Positions 16,051-25,421 of a DNA stretch of 64,000 nucleotides are shown one piece after another. Each line of letters starts with the position of its first letter. The first letter of the stretch is position 1. Location of the stretch: NCBI RefSeq assembly GCF_000698595.1, contig NZ_JFHC01000003.1, positions 124,001 to 188,000 of the forward strand. The letters run 5' to 3'. A model generated the notes under the pieces. The model was not told where the DNA came from. It did not search any database and saw only the letters and a program-made list of their open reading frames with translations. Both the position numbers and the translations under genes were made by a program. The DNA is from Caballeronia glathei (GTDB taxonomy: Bacteria; Pseudomonadota; Gammaproteobacteria; Burkholderiales; Burkholderiaceae).

Positions 16051-17394
16051 TCAGGAACGTGCTTCTAGTTGGACTGCTTCGAGTTGACCTGCATGCTGCG
16101 ACTGAATTGCCTGTTGCGGTGAAGCGGAGCCGTCGAGCGTGTCGGTGCCCGCACGGATGCCGCGATCCGGGCTCACCCAGCGGGCACGCGAGCGGCGCCG
16201 CTGAGCGATGACGCCAGGCAGTGCGATCACCGATGCGATCATGCTGATGGCCCAGAACGCGACCGGGTACCAGACCGTGTCGAGGAAATAGCGCAGCAGG
16301 TTCGTGTCGTAGCGGCGATCGATCACGCAGCCGACCAGAATCTGCATGCAGCAGGTCGCGAAGAGGAACACGCCCGCGCCGCGCGGCACGGCGGCGAAGC
16401 GCCATTCCTCGGGCAGCGTGAAGGCCGCGGTGCAAAGCATCATCACGAGCGTGAAGAGCATGCAGTAGGCCCACACGATGCTGATCGCGTATTCGATGAA
16501 GATCGGCCACATCATCAGCTTGCGGCGCGTCACCACTTCGACCGCATATTTGAGCAGCACCTGGATGCCGCCCTTCGCCCAGCGCAGCCGCTGCTTGTAG
16601 AGGCCGCGGAACGTCTCGGGCATCAGGATCCAGCTGAGCGCGCGCGGCTCGAAATGGATCTGCCAGCCGCCCACCTGCAGCTTCCAGCTGATGTCGATGT
16701 CCTCGGTCAGCATGTCCGAGCTCCAGTAGCCCACTTCGCGCAGCGCGCTCTTGCGGAACATGGAGACCACGCCGGATACGGTCAGGAGCCGTCCATACAT
16801 CTGTTGCGTGCGCTTGATGAGTCCGACGATCGACGAGAACTCGCCCACCTGCATGCGCCCGAGCAGCGACGTGCGCGTGCGGATGCGCGGGTTGCCCGTG
16901 ACCGCGCCGACGCTCGGGTCGTCCTGGAAGTGCCGCAGCATCCATCCGAGCGCCTGCGGGTCCAGCAGCGAATCGCCGTCGATGCACATCAGGAACTCGG
17001 CGTCGGTGAGCATGGCGGCGGTCGTGAGGCCGATCGCCTTGCCCTCGTTCTGGTTCTGGTGAATCACGACCAGCTTCGGATACGCGTCGACGAGCTCGTT
17101 GAGGATCTCGCCGGTCGCATCGCGGCTGCCGTCGTTGACGGCGATGATGTTGTAGTTCGGATAGTCGAGCTTGTCGAGGCAGGCGATCACCTCGCGCACG
17201 TTGTCCGCCTCGTTGTAGCACGGCACCACGACCGACACCTTCGGATACTCGCGCAGCGGGTCGGCTGCGGTCTTGCCGCGGTCCTTCCGCTCGATCAGCA
17301 CGAAATGCAGGATGCCGCCGACCATCCACAGATAGGCCATCAGCAGCGGGTAGTAAAAGACAAAGTTCGATATCACGCCCATCACGTTTTTCAT
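16051..17394 (-). CDS. pgaC: Poly-beta-1,6-N-acetyl-D-glucosamine synthase (glycosyltransferase family 2)
   Basis: 447 residues from the ATG at 17394 (GAGAG upstream). An N-terminal membrane helix is followed by the GT2 domain, with VSVVVPCYNEADN, CIDGDS (DxD equivalent, residues 139-141), SDMLTEDIDISWK (catalytic TED) and QRLRWAKGG (Q/RxxRW), then three or four C-terminal membrane helices. It polymerises UDP-GlcNAc and, with PgaD, feeds the chain across the inner membrane. Known PgaC/D complexes respond to c-di-GMP, linking it to the Wsp cluster in this window. The C-terminus is extended by about 40 polar residues rich in Gln and Ala. Confidence 0.95.
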   Translation of the reverse strand: MKNVMGVISNFVFYYPLLMAYLWMVGGILHFVLIERKDRGKTAADPLREYPKVSVVVPCYNEADNVREVIACLDKLDYPNYNIIAVNDGSRDATGEILNELVDAYPKLVVIHQNQNEGKAIGLTTAAMLTDAEFLMCIDGDSLLDPQALGWMLRHFQDDPSVGAVTGNPRIRTRTSLLGRMQVGEFSSIVGLIKRTQQMYGRLLTVSGVVSMFRKSALREVGYWSSDMLTEDIDISWKLQVGGWQIHFEPRALSWILMPETFRGLYKQRLRWAKGGIQVLLKYAVEVVTRRKLMMWPIFIEYAISIVWAYCMLFTLVMMLCTAAFTLPEEWRFAAVPRGAGVFLFATCCMQILVGCVIDRRYDTNLLRYFLDTVWYPVAFWAISMIASVIALPGVIAQRRRSRARWVSPDRGIRAGTDTLDGSASPQQAIQSQHAGQLEAVQLEARS

Positions 17395-17426
17395 TTGATC
17401 TCTCGTATATTGTTCTTGTGGTGCTG

Positions 17427-19469
17427 TCAGACGAGCATCCCCTGCTTGAGCCGCACCGCGTTCTGTATCGACATCACGTCGCGCAGTACGGTGGTGTCGG
17501 GCCGGTTGGCGAGGAAGTCGTCGGGCGTGTAGCCGAGATGGACCACGCCGTCCGCGTTCAGGCGCTTCATCTGCTCGCGCAGCACTTCGGTCGCGACGTG
17601 CTGTTGTGTGGCCGCATCCACCGTCTGCAATTCGAAGACCGTTTTCGCACGCGCACCGGGGTGCGCCGCCACCGCGCGAGAAAGCTTGTCGAGCCATGCC
17701 GCCGAGACCTTTTCGCCGGGCTCAGTGGGCCATGCGGAGAGCGCGACGAAGTCGTAGCTCGCGACGAAGGCGTCGAGGCTCTGCGCGAGCATCGCGTCGG
17801 AGTCGGCGTTGAGCACGGCATCGGCGGGCAGGCTGCGCGCGGTGAGCACGTTGCCGCCGCCCTGGTACTCGCGCACCAGTTGCGCAAGCTCCTGGGTGAA
17901 TGCGATCAGGTGATCGGTCTTGCCGCGCGACCAGCGCTTCATCGAGTCCGGCGACGCGTGGATCTGCGCGATGTCCGCGGGCAGGCCCCAGCTCGCATAC
18001 GTGGCAAGCGCGGGGGCGCTCGCGTCCTCGTACTGGCCGAGCGTCGCGTCTTCGTCGAAGACGACGCCGTTGAAGCTCGCGTACTTCGTCAGGTCGTCGT
18101 AGATCTCGCGGATCACGCCGCGCGCCTGGCTGTCGAAGGGGCTCAGGCGCCGCACGTTCGCGGCACCTGCGCGAGCTTCCGGGGGCGCCACCGATCTGAC
18201 GACGTTCCCCGCCGCCGTGTGCCCGGCGGGCAGCGCGAAGGCGAGGAGCGGCATGCGCGCATACACCTGCACGCCGGCGCGCGTGATCAGCTGCCACGCC
18301 ACGCGATTGAACAGGTCGGCGCGCATCGGCATGTGCCGGCTCGGGAAATACAGCGCCTGCGCGACGCCGGTGCCGTCCGGGTCGGAGTAGGCGCGCAGGT
18401 AGACCGACTTCGGCTCGAGTTCCTTGATGCGGTCGAGCAGCTTCGAGAGTTTTTCTTCGCGCCTGGCGGGCTCGACGTCGTACACATCGTCGAGCGAGAC
18501 GTTCACCACGCGCTCGACAGGATTGCGCTCGCCGCGATACGACGACTCCGAGCGGAACTGGCCGATCATCGTGCCGACATCCCAGTCGTACGAGACGAGG
18601 AGACGCCGGATTTTCGTGAGCGGCACATCGGGCGTGTTCGGGCCGTCGTCGAGCGTGAAGTGCACGCCCATGCCGAGCTGCTGCGACGCGCGGATCAGCG
18701 CCGCGTTGTACATGCCGTAGGGCCATACGGCCGAGCGTACGCTGACGCCGGTCTGCTGGCGGATCAGGTCCACGCTCTGCTTCAGGTCGCCATGGATGCG
18801 CGCGTGATATTCCTCGTCGGTTTCGTAACGCTTGAGCGGTTCGAGATACAGGTGCGCGCTCGCGGCCGGCAGCTCGTTGCCCTGCGGATTCGCGAGGGCG
18901 CCGTGATGCATGTCGTGCGTATGCGACGCGAGTTCGACGAGCCCCGACTGGGCCATCTCGCGCAGATCGTCCCAGCTCATGAAGTAGTCGGGCGGCATCA
19001 CCGACTTGTGGCTGATGCGCACCGGCTGGCCGCGCGGCGTGTCGGTCCAGCGCGTGACCACGCCGACGAGCCCCGGATAGCCGTACTGCTTGAGCAGCGG
19101 AAACACCTTCGTGTACTGGCTCTTGTAGGCGTCGTCGAAGGTGAGGAGGATCGCGCGCTGCGGCAGGCGCGGTCCGCCGTTGCGCGAGGCGATGATCTGG
19201 TCGACGCTCACCGGGCGGAAGTCCTTCGCCTTGATCCAAGCGAAGATCGTGTTGAGCGTGGCGGTGCTGATCGCGCAGGTGTCCGCGACGGTCGAGAGAT
19301 CGGCGCGCAGGTCGTCGCGCACGTCGTGGATCGCGATTACGCGGAAGGTCTTGCCGTCGTCCTTGTCGGGCGGCGGCAGGAGGTCGAGACTGATCGCCGC
19401 CTGGGCAGCGGGAGCGGCGGAGAGCGCCGCGGCGAAGCTGAGGAAGCGCCGACGATTGAGCTTGTCCAT
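17427..19469 (-). CDS. pgaB: Poly-beta-1,6-N-acetyl-D-glucosamine N-deacetylase PgaB
   Basis: 680 residues with the two PgaB domains. The N-terminal NodB-like deacetylase has FRVIAIHDVRDD, LLTFDDAYKSQY and the zinc-site LASHTHDMHHG. The C-terminal glycoside-hydrolase-like domain begins around residue 310 and includes NGVVFDEDATLG. PgaB partly de-N-acetylates the polymer in the periplasm, which is needed for export through PgaA. Its N-terminus, MDKLNRRRFLSFAAALSAAPAAQA, has a twin-arginine-like RRRFL and no lipobox, unlike E. coli PgaB, which is a lipoprotein. It starts 6 bases after pgaA. Confidence 0.94.
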   Translation of the reverse strand: MDKLNRRRFLSFAAALSAAPAAQAAISLDLLPPPDKDDGKTFRVIAIHDVRDDLRADLSTVADTCAISTATLNTIFAWIKAKDFRPVSVDQIIASRNGGPRLPQRAILLTFDDAYKSQYTKVFPLLKQYGYPGLVGVVTRWTDTPRGQPVRISHKSVMPPDYFMSWDDLREMAQSGLVELASHTHDMHHGALANPQGNELPAASAHLYLEPLKRYETDEEYHARIHGDLKQSVDLIRQQTGVSVRSAVWPYGMYNAALIRASQQLGMGVHFTLDDGPNTPDVPLTKIRRLLVSYDWDVGTMIGQFRSESSYRGERNPVERVVNVSLDDVYDVEPARREEKLSKLLDRIKELEPKSVYLRAYSDPDGTGVAQALYFPSRHMPMRADLFNRVAWQLITRAGVQVYARMPLLAFALPAGHTAAGNVVRSVAPPEARAGAANVRRLSPFDSQARGVIREIYDDLTKYASFNGVVFDEDATLGQYEDASAPALATYASWGLPADIAQIHASPDSMKRWSRGKTDHLIAFTQELAQLVREYQGGGNVLTARSLPADAVLNADSDAMLAQSLDAFVASYDFVALSAWPTEPGEKVSAAWLDKLSRAVAAHPGARAKTVFELQTVDAATQQHVATEVLREQMKRLNADGVVHLGYTPDDFLANRPDTTVLRDVMSIQNAVRLKQGMLV

Positions 19470-19475
19470 GATGGC

Positions 19476-21506
19476 CTAGAGCGGAATGTTGAGGTTCAGG
19501 TAGATGAGCTTGCTGTACTCGCGCGTGTGGTCCTGGCGCTGGCTCGACATGCCGATGCCGTACGCGAGCGCCGCCTTGGTGCCGAACTGCCACTGCTGTT
19601 CGAGCCGCACTTCCCACAGCCCGCTGTTGCCGATGTCCGTTTGCCGGTAGGCGCCGACGGTGCCGTACACGCGCTGGCTGAAGGACTTGTCCACTTCGCG
19701 CCACGGCGTCCACTGATACATCGCCGTCACCTGCGCGGTGATGTCGCGGTGCGGGTTGAAGTACTCCGTGTTCGCCACGGTGTTGCCGTTCGTGTTGAGG
19801 TCGACCCACATGGAGACCTCGTGGCGCGGCGACTGGAAGAGGCGCTCATACCACGTCGCGTTCCATTGCTGGTGCAGGTTGTCGTCGCTGTAGCGCGACA
19901 CGCCGTAGCCCAGGTCGAAGTACCGGTAGTCGTCGAAGCGATAGCGCGCGGCGGCGCTCGCGGTGCGGCCCGTGATGCCGGCCTGATACGCCTTCCACGG
20001 CAGCGCGTTGTCGCTCGTGTCGACGCCGGTGGAGAATTTCCAGTGGTCGTCCGGTTCGAAGGCGAGCGTGCCCGCGAAGCCGGTGCGCGCCTGCGGGCCT
20101 GTCGAGTGGTTCACCTCGGCGGCCGCATCCCAGCCGTAGTAGCGGAAGTCGCCGCCGACGCCGTTGCGCACGCGGCTCACGCTCTCGCCGTCACCGGTGT
20201 CTGCGCGGCCGCTGAACTGATGGGCGAACACGCGCCAGTACTGCGCGATCGGCTGCGAGTAGAGCTGCGTGTCGATGCCCCAGTTGTTGTCCGCGAGCAC
20301 CGAGTTGCCTTTCTGCCCGTTGCCTGCAACGATCAGCTGCGGGCTCTGGTACACGCCGAATTCGCGATCGAACTTGTTCACCGAGCCGCTTTCGGGAAAG
20401 CGGTCGCCGAAGGTGGCATTGACCTCGGCCGCGCGGTCGTACTGGTACAGCTCGAGCGAGGTCTTGCCCAGGCCCGCGAGCGTCTCGACATCGCCGGGGT
20501 GATCGACGAGCGTGCCTTCATAGAGCTTTTGCGCATCGTGCGGGCGCTGGCGCACGAGCGCCGCGTCGGAGCGCGCGCTGATGAGCGACGGATCGAACGG
20601 CGCGTCGTGATGCAGCGAATCGAGCGCCTCGACGCCTTCGCGCGTGCGGTTCGTGTAGAGCAGGTACTGCGCCTGCAGCTTCTTCACGCGGCCATAGTCT
20701 TCGCTCAGGTCTTCCGGATGTTCGGCGAGGTCGGCGTACATCGGCGTGCTCTTCGCGGTCACTTCCAGGAACTTCTGCGCGTCTTCGTAGCGCCCCTGGT
20801 CGAGGTAGGCGAAGAAGAGTCCCTCCTGCACGTCGATCCGCCTGAGCGCATGCGGTTCGAGCGTCGGCAGCAGGGGTTCGTTCGGCGTGGTGAGCGCGAG
20901 CTCGAACGCAGCGGCGGCTTGCTTCGGGCGGTCGATATAGGTGTACGCCTCGCCGGCTGCCGCGTACGTATGCGCGGGCAACGGCTCGATCGAGAGCGAG
21001 AGCGTCTCGTACAGCGCACACGCTTCCCGCATGCGGCCGAGCCCCTGCAGGGCGGCAACGCGCTCCGCCAGCATCGAGCGGCGCACATCCGCGTAGTCGT
21101 CGCTTTCGGGGATGCGCGTGAGCATGTCGTCGATGTGGCGCAGCGCGAGCCAGGTCTGCGAGAGGCGGTCCGCATCGTTCGACGCGAGCGCCTGCTGGCG
21201 GCCCCAGCGCACTTCGGTCGAGACGCCGAGCGCCTCGATCTGCAGCATGTCCTTGACGGAGAACGCATCGGGGCGCTTGCGCGCATCCTCGAGCGCGGTT
21301 TGCGGCGATCCGGCCGTCGCCTGTTCGAAGATGCGCCGACGGTATTCGTCGCGGTCGGTGCGCACCGCGCCCTCGCCTGCCTTGCCCGTGGATGCGGGCG
21401 GCGTCGTCTGTGCGATGACGCACTGCTCCGACGCGAGCATGACGAGCAGCAGTGCGGTGGCTTTGAGTGCGGTGTTCCTCGTACGGCTATGGCGTTTTTT
21501 TTTCAT
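19476..21506 (-). CDS. pgaA: Poly-N-acetylglucosamine export outer-membrane porin PgaA
   Basis: 676 residues from the ATG at 21506 (AGAGGG upstream); the frame continues upstream, but only this start leads into a signal peptide (TALKATALLLVMLASEQCVIAQ). The N-terminal half is made of alpha-helical TPR-like repeats (LAEHPEDLSEDYGRVKKLQ, LYEGTLVDHPGDVETLAGLG). The C-terminal half is a beta-barrel of alternating aromatic strands ending in LIYLNLNIPL. This is the PgaA layout: the periplasmic TPRs engage de-acetylated polymer and the barrel exports it. It is the first gene of the pga unit, so its promoter lies in 21507-22154. It is shorter than E. coli PgaA (about 807). Confidence 0.93.
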   Translation of the reverse strand: MKKKRHSRTRNTALKATALLLVMLASEQCVIAQTTPPASTGKAGEGAVRTDRDEYRRRIFEQATAGSPQTALEDARKRPDAFSVKDMLQIEALGVSTEVRWGRQQALASNDADRLSQTWLALRHIDDMLTRIPESDDYADVRRSMLAERVAALQGLGRMREACALYETLSLSIEPLPAHTYAAAGEAYTYIDRPKQAAAAFELALTTPNEPLLPTLEPHALRRIDVQEGLFFAYLDQGRYEDAQKFLEVTAKSTPMYADLAEHPEDLSEDYGRVKKLQAQYLLYTNRTREGVEALDSLHHDAPFDPSLISARSDAALVRQRPHDAQKLYEGTLVDHPGDVETLAGLGKTSLELYQYDRAAEVNATFGDRFPESGSVNKFDREFGVYQSPQLIVAGNGQKGNSVLADNNWGIDTQLYSQPIAQYWRVFAHQFSGRADTGDGESVSRVRNGVGGDFRYYGWDAAAEVNHSTGPQARTGFAGTLAFEPDDHWKFSTGVDTSDNALPWKAYQAGITGRTASAAARYRFDDYRYFDLGYGVSRYSDDNLHQQWNATWYERLFQSPRHEVSMWVDLNTNGNTVANTEYFNPHRDITAQVTAMYQWTPWREVDKSFSQRVYGTVGAYRQTDIGNSGLWEVRLEQQWQFGTKAALAYGIGMSSQRQDHTREYSKLIYLNLNIPL

Positions 21507-22154
21507 GTTCCCTCTCTCATGGGAGGTGTTGCTGCGTTGCGGACAAAAGGAGTCCCCGGCGCCTGGCGATCCCGAATCGCGGCGTCCAAGTGAAATGACT
21601 GCTGGTTTTCCCGTTCGGCGCGTGCACGTGTTGCCACGGCTCACGCCTGAATTGGTTTCGGGCACGCGCAGGCCATGCGGGAAGCCGCCGGTTGCCCGGC
21701 TCACTCGCACGAACGTCGCATGCTCGATGTGGAATGCAGTGAGTCCTCAATGCGCCGGTGATTCGGATGCGCTCGACCGATGCCGCTGCTCATCGATCGG
21801 ACGTTCGGAACCTCGACGCTTGCTGAAGCCCTGCTCCCCGACTTTCTGATGCCTGTTGGTCACGCTCTTCTTTTCGCGAGGCACGATATTGCCAATACGC
21901 CATGGCCCCGGACTTTCTGACGACTCGCGTTTCGCATCGCATGTTGCTTATGGCTTATTGCGACGCAACGAAAACCGTTCGACCGGATTGTCTGCATTTA
22001 CCGCGAACGACTATGTACGAAAGGCCACCCTTCGGCGTAACGAGTCGCATGGCGAAATTGCGGCAGGTACACAGCCGCGTCACAGAGAGACGCTCGCAGC
22101 CGCCGTGTCGCCGATTCGCTACACTGGGCGCTTCATGCGTCGAGGGAGCGTCCG
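21507..22154. promoter_or_regulatory. 648-base divergent intergenic region, pga operon promoter region
   Basis: No gene is credible. It separates pgaA (minus) from the DUF72 gene (plus) and is less GC-rich than its surroundings, notably around 21850-22060. The length is generous for a promoter and would allow several regulator sites for exopolysaccharide control. I could not recognise a specific binding motif or sigma-54 box with confidence. Confidence 0.4.
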
Positions 22155-22973
22155 ATGGCAACCCGGAAAGGAAGCGGCAAGACGGCACGGATTCGAGTCG
22201 GTATCGGCGGCTGGACGTTCGAGCCGTGGCGGGGGACGTTCTATCCGGAAGGGCTCGCGCAGAAGCGCGAACTCGAACATGCAAGCCGCATGCTGACCAC
22301 GATCGAGGTCAACGGCACCTTCTACGGATCGCAGAAGCCCGCCACCTTCATGAAATGGCACGACGAGACGCCCGACGATTTCGTGTTCTCGCTGAAGGCG
22401 CCGCGCTTTGCGACCAACCGGCGCGAGCTTGCTTCGGCGGGTGAATCGGTCGAGCGCTTCTTTGCGAGCGGCGTGCTCGAACTGAAGGACAAGCTCGGCC
22501 CGGTCAACTGGCAGTTCGCGCCGACCAAGCAGTTCGACGCCGACGACTTCGGCGCATTTCTCGCATTGCTGCCGAAGCGTGTCGAAGGACGCGCGATCCG
22601 CCATGCGGTCGAAGTGCGGCACGAGAGCTTTCGCGACGCGGCATTCGTTGCGCTCGCGCGCAAGCACGGGGTCGCAATCGTTGTCGCGGGGGATTCGAAG
22701 TATCCGCAGATCGCGGACCTGACCGCGCCGTTCGTGTATGCGCGGATCATGGGCACGAGCGAGACGCATGCGCAGGGATATTCCCGCAAGGCGCTCGATC
22801 TCTGGACCGGGCGCGCGCGCACGTGGGCGGCGGGCGGCATGCCGGAGGGTCTCGATGCGTTCGGCAAGCCCGCCACGGAGACGGCGCGCGACGTCTTCCT
22901 GTACGTGATCAGCGGCCACAAGGCGCACAACCCGGCCGCCGCCATGGCGCTGATCGAGCGGCTCGAGGCGTAG
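22155..22973 (+). CDS. DUF72 domain-containing protein (YecE-like TIM barrel)
   Basis: 272 residues, normal for the family. Visible signatures are VGIGGWTFEPWRGTFYP at the start, TIEVNGTFYGSQKPATFMKW, FSLKAPRFATNRREL and the late VFLYVISGHKAHNPAAA. GAGGGAG precedes the ATG. The family is a TIM barrel of unknown biochemical role, found widely in bacteria and some archaea. It is divergent from pgaA and has no obvious operon partner. Confidence 0.88.
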   Translation: MATRKGSGKTARIRVGIGGWTFEPWRGTFYPEGLAQKRELEHASRMLTTIEVNGTFYGSQKPATFMKWHDETPDDFVFSLKAPRFATNRRELASAGESVERFFASGVLELKDKLGPVNWQFAPTKQFDADDFGAFLALLPKRVEGRAIRHAVEVRHESFRDAAFVALARKHGVAIVVAGDSKYPQIADLTAPFVYARIMGTSETHAQGYSRKALDLWTGRARTWAAGGMPEGLDAFGKPATETARDVFLYVISGHKAHNPAAAMALIERLEA

Positions 22974-23208
22974 CCGCCGCCCCGGCGGGGCGGCGCTCCG
23001 GGCACCTTGCCATGACATGGCGCGACATAATTCCTGCGTAGTGTTTGCACCGGCGTTCACCCATACTCCATTCCGTCGCCAGCGTAGCAAGAAGCGCCGG
23101 CAACAGTCGAAGTCGCCGATGAGCAGCGGTTCCGCGTTCGCACAGTCACAGTCATCGGACGACAGGTTGAGTCAACGAAGGCACATCGGTGCCGATGACA
23201 GGGTGAAC

Positions 23209-23970
23209 ATGTTTACTTCATTGGGTTTCTCGGGTCGCAAGGGCATTCTTCGCGCAACGGCAGCGCTGGCTTTCTGCGCAGCGCTCACCGGGTGCGCCGG
23301 CGGCATCACCAACGCGAGCCAGTATTCGGCCGCGCCGGACATCCGGCCGGACAACATCTATGTCTACACGTTCGACAGCTCGCCCGACGAGGTGAAGCTC
23401 GACAGCGGCATGATGCAGAAGCTGAAATCGCGGATCGACGGCACGTCGGCGGCTGACCAGCAGTCGCAGCAGGCCGTCGCGGTGCGTGAAGAGGTGGCGA
23501 ACGAAATCGTGACCCAGTTGCAGTCGATGGGCCTGCGCGCGATCCGCTCCGACATCCCCGCGCCCACCGACCAGAACGTGCTGATCGTGGAGGGCCACTT
23601 CGACACGATCGATTCGGGCAATCGCAGGCGGCGCACGCTGATCGGCATGGGCGCGGGGGAGAGCCGGGTCACGACCTCGGTGCAGTTGCTCTACAAGCCG
23701 GCGGGCGGCGTGCCGCGGCTCGTGCAGAGCTTCGATGCCACCGGCGACAGCGGGAAGATGCCGGGCGTCGCGGAGACGGCGGGTGTAGGGGCAGTGGCGG
23801 GACATGTCGCGGTGTCGGCGGCGGCGGGCGGCGGCTTGCATGCGGTGTCGGAATCGAAGCACGACGTCGTGTCGTCGGACGCGAAGCGGCTCGCCGATTC
23901 CATCGCGAAGCAGGTGGCCGAGATCGGCGTGTCCGAGGGCTGGATGTCGAGCGGACGCATCAAGGGCTGA
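23209..23970 (+). CDS. DUF4410-type lipoprotein
   Basis: 253 residues from the ATG at 23209, chosen because it opens a lipoprotein signal: basic GFSGRKGI, then a hydrophobic core and the lipobox ALTGC (Cys near residue 27). The mature part has the DUF4410 layout: DNIYVYTFDSSPDEVKLD, a region on raising to adult multimers (VLIVEGHFDTIDSGNRRRR), a Gly/Ala-rich stretch and a C-terminal helix. An envelope role is likely; the function is not known. The open frame upstream to 23017 shows no start signal. It is convergent with the DUF3574 lipoprotein gene. Confidence 0.8.
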   Translation: MFTSLGFSGRKGILRATAALAFCAALTGCAGGITNASQYSAAPDIRPDNIYVYTFDSSPDEVKLDSGMMQKLKSRIDGTSAADQQSQQAVAVREEVANEIVTQLQSMGLRAIRSDIPAPTDQNVLIVEGHFDTIDSGNRRRRTLIGMGAGESRVTTSVQLLYKPAGGVPRLVQSFDATGDSGKMPGVAETAGVGAVAGHVAVSAAAGGGLHAVSESKHDVVSSDAKRLADSIAKQVAEIGVSEGWMSSGRIKG

Positions 23971-24001
23971 GCGGCCCCGCGCGATGCGACGTCGCGCGCC
24001 G

Positions 24002-24448
24002 CTAGAAGGATGCGCAGGCGACGCTCCGCACCCGGAGCACCGCCTCCTGAGTGAAACGCGCCTTGTACTCCGCGCCGATGGCGCGCACGGCGGCCTCGCT
24101 GGTTTGGTCGTCGGGGTGCACGACGCTCAGCACGTACGAACCCTCGCGGACCATGGCGCCGTCGGCGTCCCGCCATTGCCCCGACGCCTCCCAGACGGTC
24201 AGTCCCGAAGGAAAGCGTGGCGTGACCGAGGTTCGGAGAAACGCCGACCACTCCTCGGCCGAGACGATTCCGGAAGCCCGGCTGGTGCCGAAGTACATCA
24301 GGTCGTGGATGCTGCGCGCTTCGCCGGGCCTGCATGCGGGTTCGGGCTCGGACTGGTGCTCGTGCATGGCGGCGCAGCCCGTCGCGGCCAGCATGAACGC
24401 GAGGGCCGCGGCGGCGCTGAAGCGGGACATGGACGGCAAGAGGTTCAT
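24002..24448 (-). CDS. DUF3574-type lipoprotein
   Basis: 148 residues. The N-terminus SRFSAAAALAFMLAATGC is a lipoprotein signal with lipobox LAATGC; a start at MSRF (24430) is also possible. The mature protein contains YFGTSRASG, LTVWEASGQWRD and GSYVLSVVHPDD, the pattern of DUF3574 proteins. Function is unknown; it is exported and probably membrane-anchored. It is convergent with the DUF4410 lipoprotein gene across a 31-base gap. Confidence 0.8.
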   Translation of the reverse strand: MNLLPSMSRFSAAAALAFMLAATGCAAMHEHQSEPEPACRPGEARSIHDLMYFGTSRASGIVSAEEWSAFLRTSVTPRFPSGLTVWEASGQWRDADGAMVREGSYVLSVVHPDDQTSEAAVRAIGAEYKARFTQEAVLRVRSVACASF

Positions 24449-24517
24449 CCTGTGGTAATCCGCGAACTGCGCAGAGCGCTATCGGCGGATTATAGGAGCG
24501 AAGCCGTCTGGACTGCG

Positions 24518-25336
24518 TTATCGCGCGCCCGGCCCCGCCCGCCCGGCGATCGCGCGGCACGCGTCCTTCAGCGGCGTCACATAGGTTTCGAGCGGTGTCG
24601 CGCACTTTCTGAAGAGCGGAATGCTGATGCTCACGCACGCGAGCGGCCGGCCGTTCGAATCGAGAATCGCGCTGCCGTAGCAGAAGATCTGCGCCTCGTT
24701 CTCCTCGCGGTCCTCCGCATAGCCGCGCTCGCGCGTGGCGTCGAGCTCGGCGTCGAGCGCGTCGCGTGCGGTGATCGTGTTCGGCGTGAAGCGCTCGAAG
24801 GTCAGGCCGCGCAGCAGCGCGTCGCGATCCGCGCGGGGCAGCGCGGACAGGTACGCCTTGCCGACCGAGCTCGAATAGAGCGTCACGCGCGTTCCGATGC
24901 GCGATGCCATGCGCACCGCATGCGGGCTTTCGAGCTTCTCGATGTAGACCATCTCCGAGCCGCTGCGCACGGCGAGGTGCACGGTTTCCTGCGTGACGTC
25001 GCGCAGCGTCTGCAGCGCTTCCGTTGCCGCGATGCGCAGGTCGGAGCGCTCCCAGCTGCGGCTCGCGAGCGACATCAGGCGCGGACCGAGCGCATAGGAG
25101 GCACCATGCCGCGTTTCGACGACGAGCCCCTCGGCGATCAGCGCCCCGACGATGCGGTACACCGTCGGGCGCGGGTAGCCCGTCAGCGCGGCGAGTTGCG
25201 CGATGGTCGGTGCGTCGGCGGCGTCGGCGATCAGTTGCAGGACCGCCATGAACTTCGAGAACGCGGCGGTGCCGGTGGCCTTGGCGTCGGGAGCGATGAG
25301 ATCGGAGGGTGCGGGCATGAGCGTCGGAGAAGGCAT
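24518..25336 (-). CDS. IclR-family transcriptional regulator
   Basis: 272 residues. The N-terminal winged helix-turn-helix is PTIAQLAALTGYPRPTVYRIVGALIAEGLV (given here by its ends PTIAQLAALTG and YRIVGALI). The C-terminal effector-binding domain has RIGTRVTLYSSSVGKAYLSA and SISIPLFR. IclR proteins bind inverted repeats and respond to small acids. It is the last gene of the minus-strand unit with the SDR, the MFS permease and the cupin dioxygenase, so it probably controls that unit, with the repeats at 28094-28122 as a candidate site. Confidence 0.88.
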   Translation of the reverse strand: MPSPTLMPAPSDLIAPDAKATGTAAFSKFMAVLQLIADAADAPTIAQLAALTGYPRPTVYRIVGALIAEGLVVETRHGASYALGPRLMSLASRSWERSDLRIAATEALQTLRDVTQETVHLAVRSGSEMVYIEKLESPHAVRMASRIGTRVTLYSSSVGKAYLSALPRADRDALLRGLTFERFTPNTITARDALDAELDATRERGYAEDREENEAQIFCYGSAILDSNGRPLACVSISIPLFRKCATPLETYVTPLKDACRAIAGRAGPGAR

Positions 25337-25421
25337 GCGCGAACTTGCGCGAAAAGGAGGCGCGAATGCCGGTGTATCTGCAATGCCCGATTATAGCGAC
25401 GCGGCGCGCTCTCCTTTCGTG

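Noticed and set aside
17418..21593. Very long open frame on the plus strand across the pga genes
   Set aside because: It is antisense to pgaA and pgaB, which have full motifs and signal peptides. The translated product is an Arg/Val/His-rich low-complexity string typical of GC-rich antisense frames.
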